Positions 9,901-18,300 of a stretch of 64,000 nucleotides of DNA are shown here, in pieces. The notes beneath the pieces are model-generated. The model saw only the letters and a program-made list of their open reading frames with translations, searched no databases and had not been told where the DNA came from. The DNA comes from Streptomyces laurentii (GTDB lineage: Bacteria > Actinomycetota > Actinomycetes > Streptomycetales > Streptomycetaceae). Location of the stretch: contig AP017424.1 in assembly GCA_002355495.1 (NCBI GenBank), positions 5,273,501 through 5,337,500 of the forward strand, in the 5' to 3' direction. Each line of letters begins with the position of its first letter. Position 1 is the stretch's first letter. The position numbers and the translations under genes are program-made.

Positions 9901-10213
9901 CGAGGACGCCCGTACCGCCCACGGCGACACCCCCGGCACCGTCACCCTGGCCCGCGCGCTGCACGCCGAGGGCGCCGTCCTGCGGCTCACGGGCCGCCAC
10001 GCCCGGGCCGCCGACGCCCTGCGCGCCGCCGCCGAACAATGGCGCCGGCTCGACGGCGCGCTCGTGCCGGTCGACCAGGCCGACATCGCCCGTACCCGGG
10101 CCCTCCTCGCCGAGACGGAGTCCGGCCCTGGCCCGCTGCCCGGCCGCGTCCCACCCGAGGAACGACGCCGGATCGCCCCGCCGTGGTGGCCCTGGCAGGA
10201 GGCGTCCGCATAG
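6938..10213 (+). CDS. SAV_2336-type protein: degenerate vWA region plus TPR-like helical repeats
   Basis: A 1091-residue protein. The start LAELTRRLRAAGQDLTAEEI is the hallmark of the SAV_2336 N-terminal domain. Residues about 200-340 resemble a vWA fold: LLMDTGPAM sits where a DxSxS MIDAS would be and LLVSDCVG supplies the later aspartate, so the metal site looks degenerate. The C-terminal half (about 590-1050) is Ala/Leu-rich helical repeat of TPR type (ARLEQAATLHALW, AEVWLQLGWVRLRLAE). No membrane segment is seen. It directly follows the MoxR gene and is probably its client and a scaffold. AGGTGATC precedes the ATG. Confidence 0.85.
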   Translation: MDRPTRLAELTRRLRAAGQDLTAEEIADAVWLAQWLPSPGPDAGGADEPAGTAPAGPLVPPGLPGPRDPREGSGPGGLHGSDNGHHPHDPVPDRRDPATLDDPATVPPPRRAESVDLRLPGDVRARTGGGGGAGLGAVLPVRAPGANALPGLLGLQKALRPLRRYATGLPARPGEGRLDEEATAEHSAASGILTPVLRPAAGRRPDIQLLMDTGPAMVVWQRMVEELRQACQQSGAFRDVQVHRLYDTGEGPPLVTTTSDPEGRPRLRPADQLHDPTGRRLTLLVSDCVGPLWQRGAAQRLVHQWPRHAPLALIQPLPPRLWSRTALRVEPGTLLRPATPGGQVRFEPDEEEWEPVAVDRRAVPVLTPTPEAFASWARLLTGHGGGAVRGWAARVGPLPVSPYPAGPFASTGPAAVGPAVGPAGVGGAPAMPAGAARRTDDELLRAFRAGASPGAVRLAVHLAAAPLALPVMQLVQRAMLPDTGPMELAEVLLSGLLRRLPGATPYPCFSYPPAVQEHLLGSLDRGAAALVLKHCSEFVERHFGQGTRNFPALAAARLAGHTPDAADPTDPAGGPAAGPGEEHEQPAGAASELFARIPARVLRFYQPDLVTPEPLAAARRLFAQWRGQSDPSLLATAREMAEAALSGDAAGTDGAPVRPEEAAGARLVLGQVLYAQAGTAAVRDQGQRQDLLTRALGELALAARAAPPGSPDWAEARLEQAATLHALWRHTGDAARLAAALDALAGDAAEWPESHRPALFVRRGRLLLARGEGPGAAAAFTAALAVRETGPLLLDLADALHLAGDAAAEAGALDRAAPLLGDSTALRLRWTTARARLYDTTGDGPAADAAYERATLLTPADGEQRGLLLLTWGESLLRRAAAGTGTAPVDRAESVLREALTCLPADTADRARARVLIGSVLALRFDRAGFLPDLYESRHLLQQAARAARTPAERAEVWLQLGWVRLRLAETGWDEGPDQALLAYRRAAEDARTAHGDTPGTVTLARALHAEGAVLRLTGRHARAADALRAAAEQWRRLDGALVPVDQADIARTRALLAETESGPGPLPGRVPPEERRRIAPPWWPWQEASA

Positions 10214-10361
10214 CGGCCAGGCCGACGTCGACGGAACGGCTCGATAACGGGGGCGTGAATGGGTGCAGTTGAGGCGAACGGGTTTCTGGCTCCACCGCGT
10301 CGGGAAGAACCGCTGCGCCACTACGGCCGTGGGGGACGAGGTCGGTGAGGAGGATCCGAGG

Positions 10362-10649
10362 GTGTTGGAGCACGTGGAGCCGGTGGCCGGGGACGGCCAG
10401 GACACCGGACGGACGGCCCCGAACCCGCCGGGCCTCCCCGAACCGCCCGGCCTGCTCGACCTGCTCGAAGCGGTCGAGCCACCCGGCCCCTCGGAGCTGC
10501 ACGGACTGGCCGGCCTCGCCACCGCCGACCTGCGGACCCTGCGGCTCCTGGACCATCCGGCTCTGCTGGCACGGGCCGCGCGGCTGCTCGACTGTCCCGC
10601 CGACCTCGCCGAGTCCTGGGCCGGAGCCAGCGGTGACGGCCTTCGCTGA
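10362..10649 (+). CDS. Small protein, possible FxsA-like peptide precursor with altered core
   Basis: The GTG at 10362 has GAGGAGG 8 nt upstream and gives 95 residues; a longer frame from 10263 lacks such a site. The N-terminal 35 residues are Pro/Glu-rich. Then comes ELHGLAGLATADLRTLRLLD, followed by HPALLARAARLLDCPADLAE. This leucine-spaced pattern resembles the leader of FxSxx-COOH peptides as I recall them (L-S/R-G-V-x-L-x-x-L...RRLL). The end is SWAGASGDGLR, where family members carry a Phe-x-Ser core, so the phenylalanine is absent. Its position before the HExxH hydroxylase gene and the FxsT-like gene supports a substrate role. The homology has not been tested. Confidence 0.5.
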   Translation: MLEHVEPVAGDGQDTGRTAPNPPGLPEPPGLLDLLEAVEPPGPSELHGLAGLATADLRTLRLLDHPALLARAARLLDCPADLAESWAGASGDGLR

Positions 10650-10832
10650 AGCCCGCCGGACCCCCGACGACCGGCGGTTTCCGGCCAGATTCGGGCGCCG
10701 GCAGGGTGCGGCGGCCGCCAGGGGAGCGCGTACGCGATACGCGCCGGGCGCGTTACGTACGGCGTGCGCGCCCCTGACACCCCGTACGGGACACGCGCCC
10801 CGCACGCCCGCCGAGGCCGCCCGGGGCCGGAC

Positions 10833-12179
10833 ATGACCTCCGCGCCGCTCAGCGACACCACCCTCACCCGGCTGGCCCGGACCCGCCCCGACCCCGCCGG
10901 TACGCCGTACCTGGGCGCCGCCCTCCGCGCCCGCCGGCGCCTGCTCCTCAAGGCCCTGCGCCTGCGCGTCGACCGGGGCCGCGACGGGCCGCGCCCCGAG
11001 CCGTACGCGCGCTTCGACACCTCCTGGGCGCTGCTGGAGCGCGCCGAACGGGACCACCCCGGCGCCGTCCGCGCCCTCGTCGACTACCCCACGACCGGGA
11101 CCTGGCTGGCCGCCGTCCTCTCCGCCCCCGAGGGACCGGACTTCGAAGCGCTGCTCGCGCACTGGGACACCCTCGCCGTGGCGGCGGCGCTGCGCGCCCG
11201 CTGCCCGTTCGACCGGGAGATCGCCACCCCGGGCGGCGTGCTCGCGCTGACCGGCGCCGGACGGCTGCGGACCGGAGCCGAACGCACCCGGATCCACTAC
11301 GACGGCGGCCGGACCGTCCGGATCGGCCCGGCCGGCGCCCCGCTCCGGCGCGCCTTCCCGTACGTCCTGCTGGTCACCGCCGGACCGGCGCCCGCCCGGC
11401 TGCGCGGCACCGGACCCCAGTGGAGCCCCCTGCGCGCCCTGCCCGGCGGGCGCGCCGTCCTCGACGACCTCGACCCCTACCGGGTCCCGCCCGACGGCAC
11501 CGGCCTGGCCGGCCATCGCGCCGCCGGGCACAGCGCCGACGCCTATCCGGCCTGGGCGGCCCGCTGGCAGGAGGCCCGCGCCCTGCTGGCCCGTACCGAC
11601 CCCGACCGGGCCCGGGAGATCACCCGCGCGGTCCGCCTCCTCGTCCCCGTGACTCCCGGCACCCCCGCCCCGGCGACCGCCCGCGCCCAGGCCCCCGGCT
11701 CCGTCCCCGGTTCCGTACCCGCCCGGCACTTCGGCGCCACCCTCGCCGCCGCGCCCGGCGCCGTCCTCACCACCCTGCCCGCGAGCCCACGGGAGCTGGT
11801 CGAGACCCTCGTGCACGAGGTGCACCACGGCAAACTCGCCGCCCTGCACGCCCTCGCCCCGCTCTACCGCCCCGGCGGCCGTGCCGTGTACCGGGTCGGC
11901 TGGCGGGCCGACGAACGGCCGGTCTCCGGCGTCTACCAGGGTGCCTACGCCCATCTCGCGCTCACCGATCTCTGGCGCCGGGCGGCCGAGGGGGACGGGC
12001 TGCCGGCCGGCTGGCGGACCCTCGCGGGGCAGCAGTTCGAGCGATTCCACGATCAGGTGGGCGAAGCCCTGGGGATCCTGCTTCAATCCGATCAACTCAC
12101 CGACTCCGGGCGCGAGTTCGCCGAGCGGATGCGGACGCACCACGTGAGTCTCGGCGCCACGCGAGGCGCCCGTAGGTGA
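10833..12179 (+). CDS. HExxH-type putative peptide beta-hydroxylase
   Basis: A 448-residue protein with the motif LVHEVHHGKLAAL at residues 326-338 (His328, Glu329, His332) after a long, weakly conserved N-terminus. The later YQGAYAHLALTDLWRR and the C-terminal FHDQVGEALGIL helix match the HEXXH-motif domain found alone or fused to radical SAM FxsB proteins, now described as aKG-HExxH peptide beta-hydroxylases. The ATG at 10833 is chosen since upstream codons are low-complexity. The natural substrate would be a ribosomal peptide; the 95-aa protein upstream is the obvious candidate. No radical SAM gene lies next to it. Confidence 0.82.
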   Translation: MTSAPLSDTTLTRLARTRPDPAGTPYLGAALRARRRLLLKALRLRVDRGRDGPRPEPYARFDTSWALLERAERDHPGAVRALVDYPTTGTWLAAVLSAPEGPDFEALLAHWDTLAVAAALRARCPFDREIATPGGVLALTGAGRLRTGAERTRIHYDGGRTVRIGPAGAPLRRAFPYVLLVTAGPAPARLRGTGPQWSPLRALPGGRAVLDDLDPYRVPPDGTGLAGHRAAGHSADAYPAWAARWQEARALLARTDPDRAREITRAVRLLVPVTPGTPAPATARAQAPGSVPGSVPARHFGATLAAAPGAVLTTLPASPRELVETLVHEVHHGKLAALHALAPLYRPGGRAVYRVGWRADERPVSGVYQGAYAHLALTDLWRRAAEGDGLPAGWRTLAGQQFERFHDQVGEALGILLQSDQLTDSGREFAERMRTHHVSLGATRGARR

Positions 12180-12183
12180 CACT

Positions 12184-15100
12184 GTGAACGCGCCCCATGA
12201 CCCAGCGTGGCGCATGAACGACGAGGGAGCACACATGGCGGAACAGGGGCGGTCGGGCGGCGGGGCCGTCGCGGACCGGGGTGGTACGACGGCACCCGAA
12301 CACGTCCTGGTGGTCTTCCCGGGCTATCACCGCCCCTGGGCCACCTGGATCGCGCAGCGCCTGGAGTCGTACGGCATCCGGGTCACCCAGCAGCGCTGGG
12401 ACCCGCCCCGCGAAGTCCCCCTCGAAGACTCCCTCGGCGACCTGCTGCTCGCCCGCGGCCAGGTCCTCCTCGTCCTCAACGACTGGTTCTTCGAACTCGG
12501 CCCGCGCCCCGCCGGTGAGTGGAACGACGTGCTGCGCGGCTTCGTCGCCGCCCACGCCGACCGCTTCGCCGCCGTCAACCTCACCAACCGGCCGCTGCTG
12601 CCCGCCACCGCCGTCCTCGAACCCGTCAGCCTCTGGGGCGCCGGCGAGGACGAGGCGGAGGCCCGGGTGCTCAGCCGCCTCGGCATCGACCCGCGCCGGG
12701 CCGGCGGCCGCCGCGCCGCCCCCGGCTCCGTCGTCCGCTACCCCGACACTCCGCCCGAGATCTGGGGCGAGGTCCCGCGCCGCAACCGCCGCTTCACCGG
12801 CCGCGACGACCTCCTCACCGAACTCCAGCAGCGCCTCATGGACGCCGACCGCGGCAACGCCGCCTGCACCCTCCTCGGCATGTCCGGCATCGGCAAGACC
12901 CAGATCGCCGCCGAGTACGCCCACCGCTTCAGCCCCGACTACGACATCATCTGGTGGGTCAGCTCCGACGACCGCAACATCCAGCGCGACCGCCTCGGCG
13001 GCCTCGCCGTCGCCCTCGAACTGCCCGTCGGCAACGAACCCGGCGAACGCATCCGCGCCGTCCGCGAGGCCCTGCGCCGCGGCACCCCGCACTCCCGCTG
13101 GCTGATCGTCTTCGACGGCTGGGACGACACCGACGGCATCGACGTGATGCTCCCGCAGGGCCCCGGCCACGTCCTCGTCACCTCCCGCAACCGCGCCTGG
13201 GCCGACCACACCGACGTCGTCGAGGTCCCCAGCTTCGACCGCGCCGAGTCCACCGCCTACCTCATGCGCCGTGCCCCGCACCTCACCGCGCTCGAAGCCG
13301 ACGAGGTGGCCGCCGAGTTCGGCGACGTACCCCTGCCGCTCGTCCAGGCCGCCGCCTGGCTCGGCGAGTCCGGCATGGAGGTCGACGAGTACCTGCGGAT
13401 GGTGCGCGAGGGACGGCTCACCACCATGGACGAGCCCACCGGTGACGGCTTCCCGCACGCCTCCCTCACCTCCTGGTCGATACTGATCAACCGGCTCCGG
13501 CGGGCCCAGCCGCAGGCCGTCGAGATCCTCAGCCTGTGCGCCTCCTTCGCCCCCGGACGCATCCCCCTCGGCCTCGTCCGCACCCATCCCCAGGCCGACC
13601 TGCCCGAGGATCTCCGCTGGATGGCCACCGACCTCGCCGCCTGGACCCGGGCCCTGGACACCCTGGTCAACTACTCCGTCCTCACCCGTGACAGCCGCGG
13701 TGTCGCCAGTACGGAGACGGGCCCCCACCAGGAATCCGTCCACATGCACCGGCTCGTCCACGACATCGTCTCCCGGCTCACCGACGGAGAGCAGCGCGAA
13801 GCCCACCGCCGGGCCGTGCGCACGCTGATCGCCGAGGCCGACCCCGGCGACCCCATGGACAGCCGGCACTGGCCTCAGTACGCCGAGCTGCTGCCGCACC
13901 TCGCCCCCTCGGGCGCGCTCGCCAGCCGCAACCCGCGCGTGCAGAACGCCATCCTCAACTGTCTGCGCTACTGCTACCGCAGCGGCGAGTACACGGCCGG
14001 CACCCGGCTCGCGGAGCTGATCCGCGCCGAGTGGAGCGACTTCATGGACCCGCTCGCCCAGCCGATGCTCGACCTCACCACGCAGGAGAGCAACATCCTG
14101 CGCTCCAGCGGCCGGTTCCGCGAGGCCCACGCCCTCGACCGGGCCCTGCTCGACCGGCTCGGCCGCGCGACGCCCCGCAACGAGCTCGGCGAACTCTTCT
14201 GCAACAGCAACGTCGCCGCCAACCTGCGCTATCTCGGCCAGTACCGGGACGCCGAGGTCCTGCAGCGCGAGGTCCTGGAGTCCGCCCAGGCGCTCCTCGG
14301 CGACGCCGAGTTCGTCACGCTCGTCGCCCGCCACAACCTCGGCGTGGTCCTCCGCCTCCTCGGCCGCTACCAGGAGGCGTACGAACTCGACATCGACACC
14401 CTCGCCCAGCGCGAGACGGTCCTGCGCACCCGCCACATCAACACGCTCAACTCCGTCAACGCCCTCGTCCACGACCTCTTCACGCTCGGCCGCTACCGCG
14501 ACGCCCTGGTACGCCAGGAGGCCAACGTCCGGATGCACGTCCAGGTCCTCGGCGCGCAGCATCCGCAGACCCTCTCCGCCCGGGCCCAGCTCGCCCTGTG
14601 CCGGCGCCGCGAGGGCGGCTTCCAGCAGGACATCGGCCAGCAGATGGAGAGCCTGCTGGAACAGATCGAGCAGGTGCACGGCCGGAGCCACTACGTGACC
14701 CTGTCGTTCATCACCAACTACGCCAGCTATCTGCGCGAACACGGCGACTTGAACAAGGCCCGCGACCTGACCGAGGAAGCCGAGGCCGCGTACCGCACCC
14801 TCCTCGGCCCGGTGCACCCCGTCTCGACGGGCATGCTCACCAACATCGGCCTCGTCATGCAGGCCTCCGGCGAACGGTCCGACGCGCTCGCGCTCCTCGA
14901 AGCCTCCCTCGCCGGGCTCACCTCCTCCCTCGGCGCCGATCACCCCTGGGTGCTCGGCTGCGCCCTCAACACGGCCGCCGCCCGCAACTTCAACGGGCGC
15001 GTCGCCGACGCCACGGAGCTGAGCCGGGAGACGCTGCGCCGGGCCCGCCATACGCTCGGCAACGAGCACCCGCTCACCCTGTCCGCGCAGATCGCGCTCG

Positions 15101-15261
15101 CCGCCGACCTGCGCGGACTGCGCGAGGTGGAGGAGGCCGGCAAGGTCGAGGCGGACGCCCTGAGCACCCTCACCCGGACGCTCGGCGCCCAGCACCCGCA
15201 CACGCTGTCCGCCCGCCAGCGCAACCGCCCGTACTGGGACTTCGAGGCCTTCCTCGTCTGA
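12184..15261 (+). CDS. fxsT: FxsT-like TIR-NB-ARC-TPR STAND protein
   Basis: A 1025-residue protein. Residues about 39-165 form a TIR-like domain (HVLVVFPGYHRPWATWIAQR...LLVLNDWFFE). Residues about 200-440 are an NB-ARC NTPase with P-loop GMSGIGKTQ (232-240), Walker B WLIVFDGWDD and GHVLVTSRN. From about 580 to the end there are tetratricopeptide repeats (LGRYQEAYELDIDTLAQRE, GAQHPQTLSARAQLAL). This is the layout of FxSxx-COOH system TPR proteins and of TIR-STAND immune sensors. GTG 12184 follows the previous stop by 4 nt with AGGTG upstream; an in-frame ATG at 12235 preceded by GAGGGAG is an equally good start. Confidence 0.87.
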   Translation: MNAPHDPAWRMNDEGAHMAEQGRSGGGAVADRGGTTAPEHVLVVFPGYHRPWATWIAQRLESYGIRVTQQRWDPPREVPLEDSLGDLLLARGQVLLVLNDWFFELGPRPAGEWNDVLRGFVAAHADRFAAVNLTNRPLLPATAVLEPVSLWGAGEDEAEARVLSRLGIDPRRAGGRRAAPGSVVRYPDTPPEIWGEVPRRNRRFTGRDDLLTELQQRLMDADRGNAACTLLGMSGIGKTQIAAEYAHRFSPDYDIIWWVSSDDRNIQRDRLGGLAVALELPVGNEPGERIRAVREALRRGTPHSRWLIVFDGWDDTDGIDVMLPQGPGHVLVTSRNRAWADHTDVVEVPSFDRAESTAYLMRRAPHLTALEADEVAAEFGDVPLPLVQAAAWLGESGMEVDEYLRMVREGRLTTMDEPTGDGFPHASLTSWSILINRLRRAQPQAVEILSLCASFAPGRIPLGLVRTHPQADLPEDLRWMATDLAAWTRALDTLVNYSVLTRDSRGVASTETGPHQESVHMHRLVHDIVSRLTDGEQREAHRRAVRTLIAEADPGDPMDSRHWPQYAELLPHLAPSGALASRNPRVQNAILNCLRYCYRSGEYTAGTRLAELIRAEWSDFMDPLAQPMLDLTTQESNILRSSGRFREAHALDRALLDRLGRATPRNELGELFCNSNVAANLRYLGQYRDAEVLQREVLESAQALLGDAEFVTLVARHNLGVVLRLLGRYQEAYELDIDTLAQRETVLRTRHINTLNSVNALVHDLFTLGRYRDALVRQEANVRMHVQVLGAQHPQTLSARAQLALCRRREGGFQQDIGQQMESLLEQIEQVHGRSHYVTLSFITNYASYLREHGDLNKARDLTEEAEAAYRTLLGPVHPVSTGMLTNIGLVMQASGERSDALALLEASLAGLTSSLGADHPWVLGCALNTAAARNFNGRVADATELSRETLRRARHTLGNEHPLTLSAQIALAADLRGLREVEEAGKVEADALSTLTRTLGAQHPHTLSARQRNRPYWDFEAFLV

Positions 15262-15293
15262 CCCGGGCCCGGAAGGGCCCGCGCGGACACGCC

Positions 15294-15328
15294 GGAGGCC
15301 CGGCACCCTTCTCGGGTGCCGGGCCTCC
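15294..15328. terminator. Bidirectional terminator between fxsT and sucA
   Basis: GGAGGCCCGGCACCC and GGGTGCCGGGCCTCC form a perfect 15-bp stem with a 5-nt TTCTC loop, placed between two convergent genes. Confidence 0.93.
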
Positions 15329-15364
15329 GTACGTACCGCCGTGTGCGGCTTCGTACGCCTTCGA

Positions 15365-18300
15365 TCAGGCGTCGAAGACCTCCGCGACCAGCTGCGCCTG
15401 CTCCGCCTGGTGGCGCTTGGCCGAGCCGACCGCCGGGGAGGAGGAGTGCGGGCGGGAGATCCGGCGCAGGCGCTCGCCCGCCGGGATGTCCGCGCCGACC
15501 GCCAGGTCCAGGTGGTCGATCAGGTTGAGCGCGATGAACGGCCAGGCACCCTGGTTCGCCGGCTCCTCCTGGGCCCACAGGTACTTCTCGGCGTTCGGGT
15601 ACTTGGAGATCTCGGCCTGCAGCTCGGCACCCGGCAGCGGGTACAGGCGCTCCAGACGGATGATCGCCGTGTCCGTGGCACCGCGCTTCTGCCGCTCGGC
15701 CTCCAGGTCGTAGTAGACCTTGCCCGCGCAGAAGACGACCTTGCGGACGTCGGCCGGGTTGACCGAGCTGTCGCCGATCACCGGGCGGAAGCCGCCGGTG
15801 GTGAACTCCTCCACCTTCGACGCCGCGGCCTTCAGACGCAGCATCGACTTCGGGGTGAAGACGATGAGCGGCTTGTGGTGCGGGTTGTGGACCTGCCAGC
15901 GCAGCAGGTGGAAGTAGTTCGACGGCAGCGTCGGCATGGCGACCGTCATGTTGTCCTGGGCGCACATCTGCAGGAAGCGCTCGGGACGGGCGGACGAGTG
16001 GTCCGGGCCCTGGCCCTCGTAGCCGTGCGGCAGGAGCAGGGTGACGCCGGAGGTCTGGCCCCACTTCTGCTCGGCCGAGGAGATGAACTCGTCGACGACG
16101 GTCTGCGCGCCGTTGACGAAGTCACCGAACTGGGCCTCCCACATGACCAGGGAGTCCGGGCGGGCCAGCGAGTAGCCGTACTCGAAGCCCATCGCCGCGT
16201 ACTCGCTGAGCAGCGAGTCGTAGACGTTGTAGTGGGCCTGGTCGTCGGACAGGTAGAGCAGCGGGGTGTAGTCCTCGCCGGTCTCCTGGTCGACGAGGAC
16301 CGCGTGACGGTGTCCGAAGGTGCCGCGGCGGGAGTCCTGGCCCGACAGGCGGACCGGGGTGCCCTCCATCAGCAGGGAGCCGAGGGCGAGGGTCTCGCCG
16401 AAGCCCCAGTCGATGGTGCCGTCGTCGACCGACGTCGCGCGACGCTGCATCTGCGGCATCAGACGCGGGTGGACCGTGATCCGCTCCGGGATGTTGACCT
16501 GGGACTCGGCGATCCGCTTCACGACCTCCTGGGAGATCGCGGTCTCGACGGCCACCGGGAACTCCGGCTTGGCGTCCGGCACGTGCGCCGCGGCCGGGGC
16601 CGAGGTGGCCTCGCGGACCTCCGCGAAGACCTTCTCCAGCTGGCCCTGGAAGTCCTGGAGCGCCTGCTCGGCCTCTTCCAGGGTGATGTCGCCACGACCG
16701 ATGAGCGACTCGGTGTAGAGCTTGCGCACCGAACGCTTCTTGTCGATCAGGGTGTACATCTGGGGGTTGGTGAACTGCGGGTTGTCGCCCTCGTTGTGAC
16801 CGCGGCGGCGGTAGCAGATGAGGTCGATCACGACGTCCTTGTTGAACGTCTGGCGGAACTCGAAGGCGAGCCGCGCGACGCGGACGCAGGCCTCCGGGTC
16901 GTCGCCGTTCACGTGGAAGATCGGCGCCTCGATCATGCGGGCCACGTCGGTGGCGTACATGGAGGAACGCGAGGCCTCGGGGGCCGCGGTGAAGCCGACC
17001 TGGTTGTTGATGACGACGTGGACCGTGCCGCCGGTGCGGTAGCCGCGCAGCTGCGACATGTTCAGCGTCTCGGCCACGACACCCTGGCCCGCGAAGGCCG
17101 CGTCGCCGTGCAGGGCGACCGGGAGGACGGTGAAGTCCGTGCCGCCCTTGTTGATGACGTCCTGCTTGGCGCGGACGACACCCTCCAGGACCGGGTCGAC
17201 CGCCTCCAGGTGGGAGGGGTTGGCGACCAGGGAGACCTTGATCTGCTCGCCGTCGAGACCGGTGAAGGTGCCCTCGGCGCCCAGGTGGTACTTGACGTCG
17301 CCGGAGCCGTGCATCGACTTCGGGTCGAGGTTGCCCTCGAACTCGCGGAAGATCTGCGCGTACGACTTGCCGACGATGTTCGCGAGGACGTTCAGGCGGC
17401 CGCGGTGGGCCATGCCGATGACGACCTCGTCCAGGCGGGACTCCGCCGCGGAGTCGATGACCGCGTCGAGCAGCGGGATGACGGACTCGCCGCCCTCCAG
17501 CGAGAACCGCTTCTGGCCGACGTACTTCGTCTGCAGGAAGGTCTCGAACGCCTCGGCCGAGTTCAGCCGGCGCAGGATGCGCAGCTGCTCCTCGCGCTCC
17601 ACGCGGGCGTGCGGGCGCTCCACGCGGTCCTGGATCCACTTGCGCTGCTTCGGGTCCTGGATGTGCATGAACTCGATGCCGGTGGTGCGGCAGTACGAGT
17701 CGCGGAGCACGCCGAGGATGTCGCGGAGCTTCATCATCGTCTTGCCGGCGAAGCCGCCGACCGCGAACTCGCGCTCCAGGTCCCACAGGGTGAGGCCGTG
17801 CTCGGTGATGTCCAGGTCGGGGTGCTTGCGCTGCTTGTACTCCAGCGGGTCGGTGTCGGCCATGACGTGGCCGCGCACCCGGTAGGAGTGGATCAGCTCG
17901 AAGACCCGGGCGGCCTTGGTGACGTCGTCGTCGTGCGACGTGTCGATGTCCCTGAACCAGCGGACCGGCTCGTAGGGGATCCGCAGCGACTTGAAGACGT
18001 CGTCGTAGAAGCCCTCCTCGCCGAGGAGCAGGTTCGCGACGATGCGCAGGAACTCGCCGGAGGCCGCACCCTGGATGACCCGGTGGTCGTAGGTCGAGGT
18101 CAGGGTCATGACCTTGGAGATGCCCAGCTTGTTCAGGGTGTCCTGGGAGGTGCCCTGGAACTCGGCCGGGTAGTCCATCGAGCCGACGCCCATGATGACC
18201 GACTGTCCGGGCATCAGACGCGGCACGGAGTGGACGGTGCCGAGGCCGCCGGGGTTGGTCAGGGAGACCGTGACGCCGGTGAAGTCCTCCATCGTCAGCT

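Noticed and set aside
10345..10836. Alternative 163-codon frame overlapping the candidate precursor gene
   Set aside because: It is Ser/Pro/Arg/Cys-rich, has no ribosome binding site, and conflicts with the better supported frame from 10362.
5918..11020. A 1700-codon open frame on the minus strand opposite the MoxR/SAV_2336 block
   Set aside because: It is the antisense shadow of high-GC coding genes. The plus-strand genes have recognisable domains, starts and ribosome binding sites; the shadow is low-complexity.
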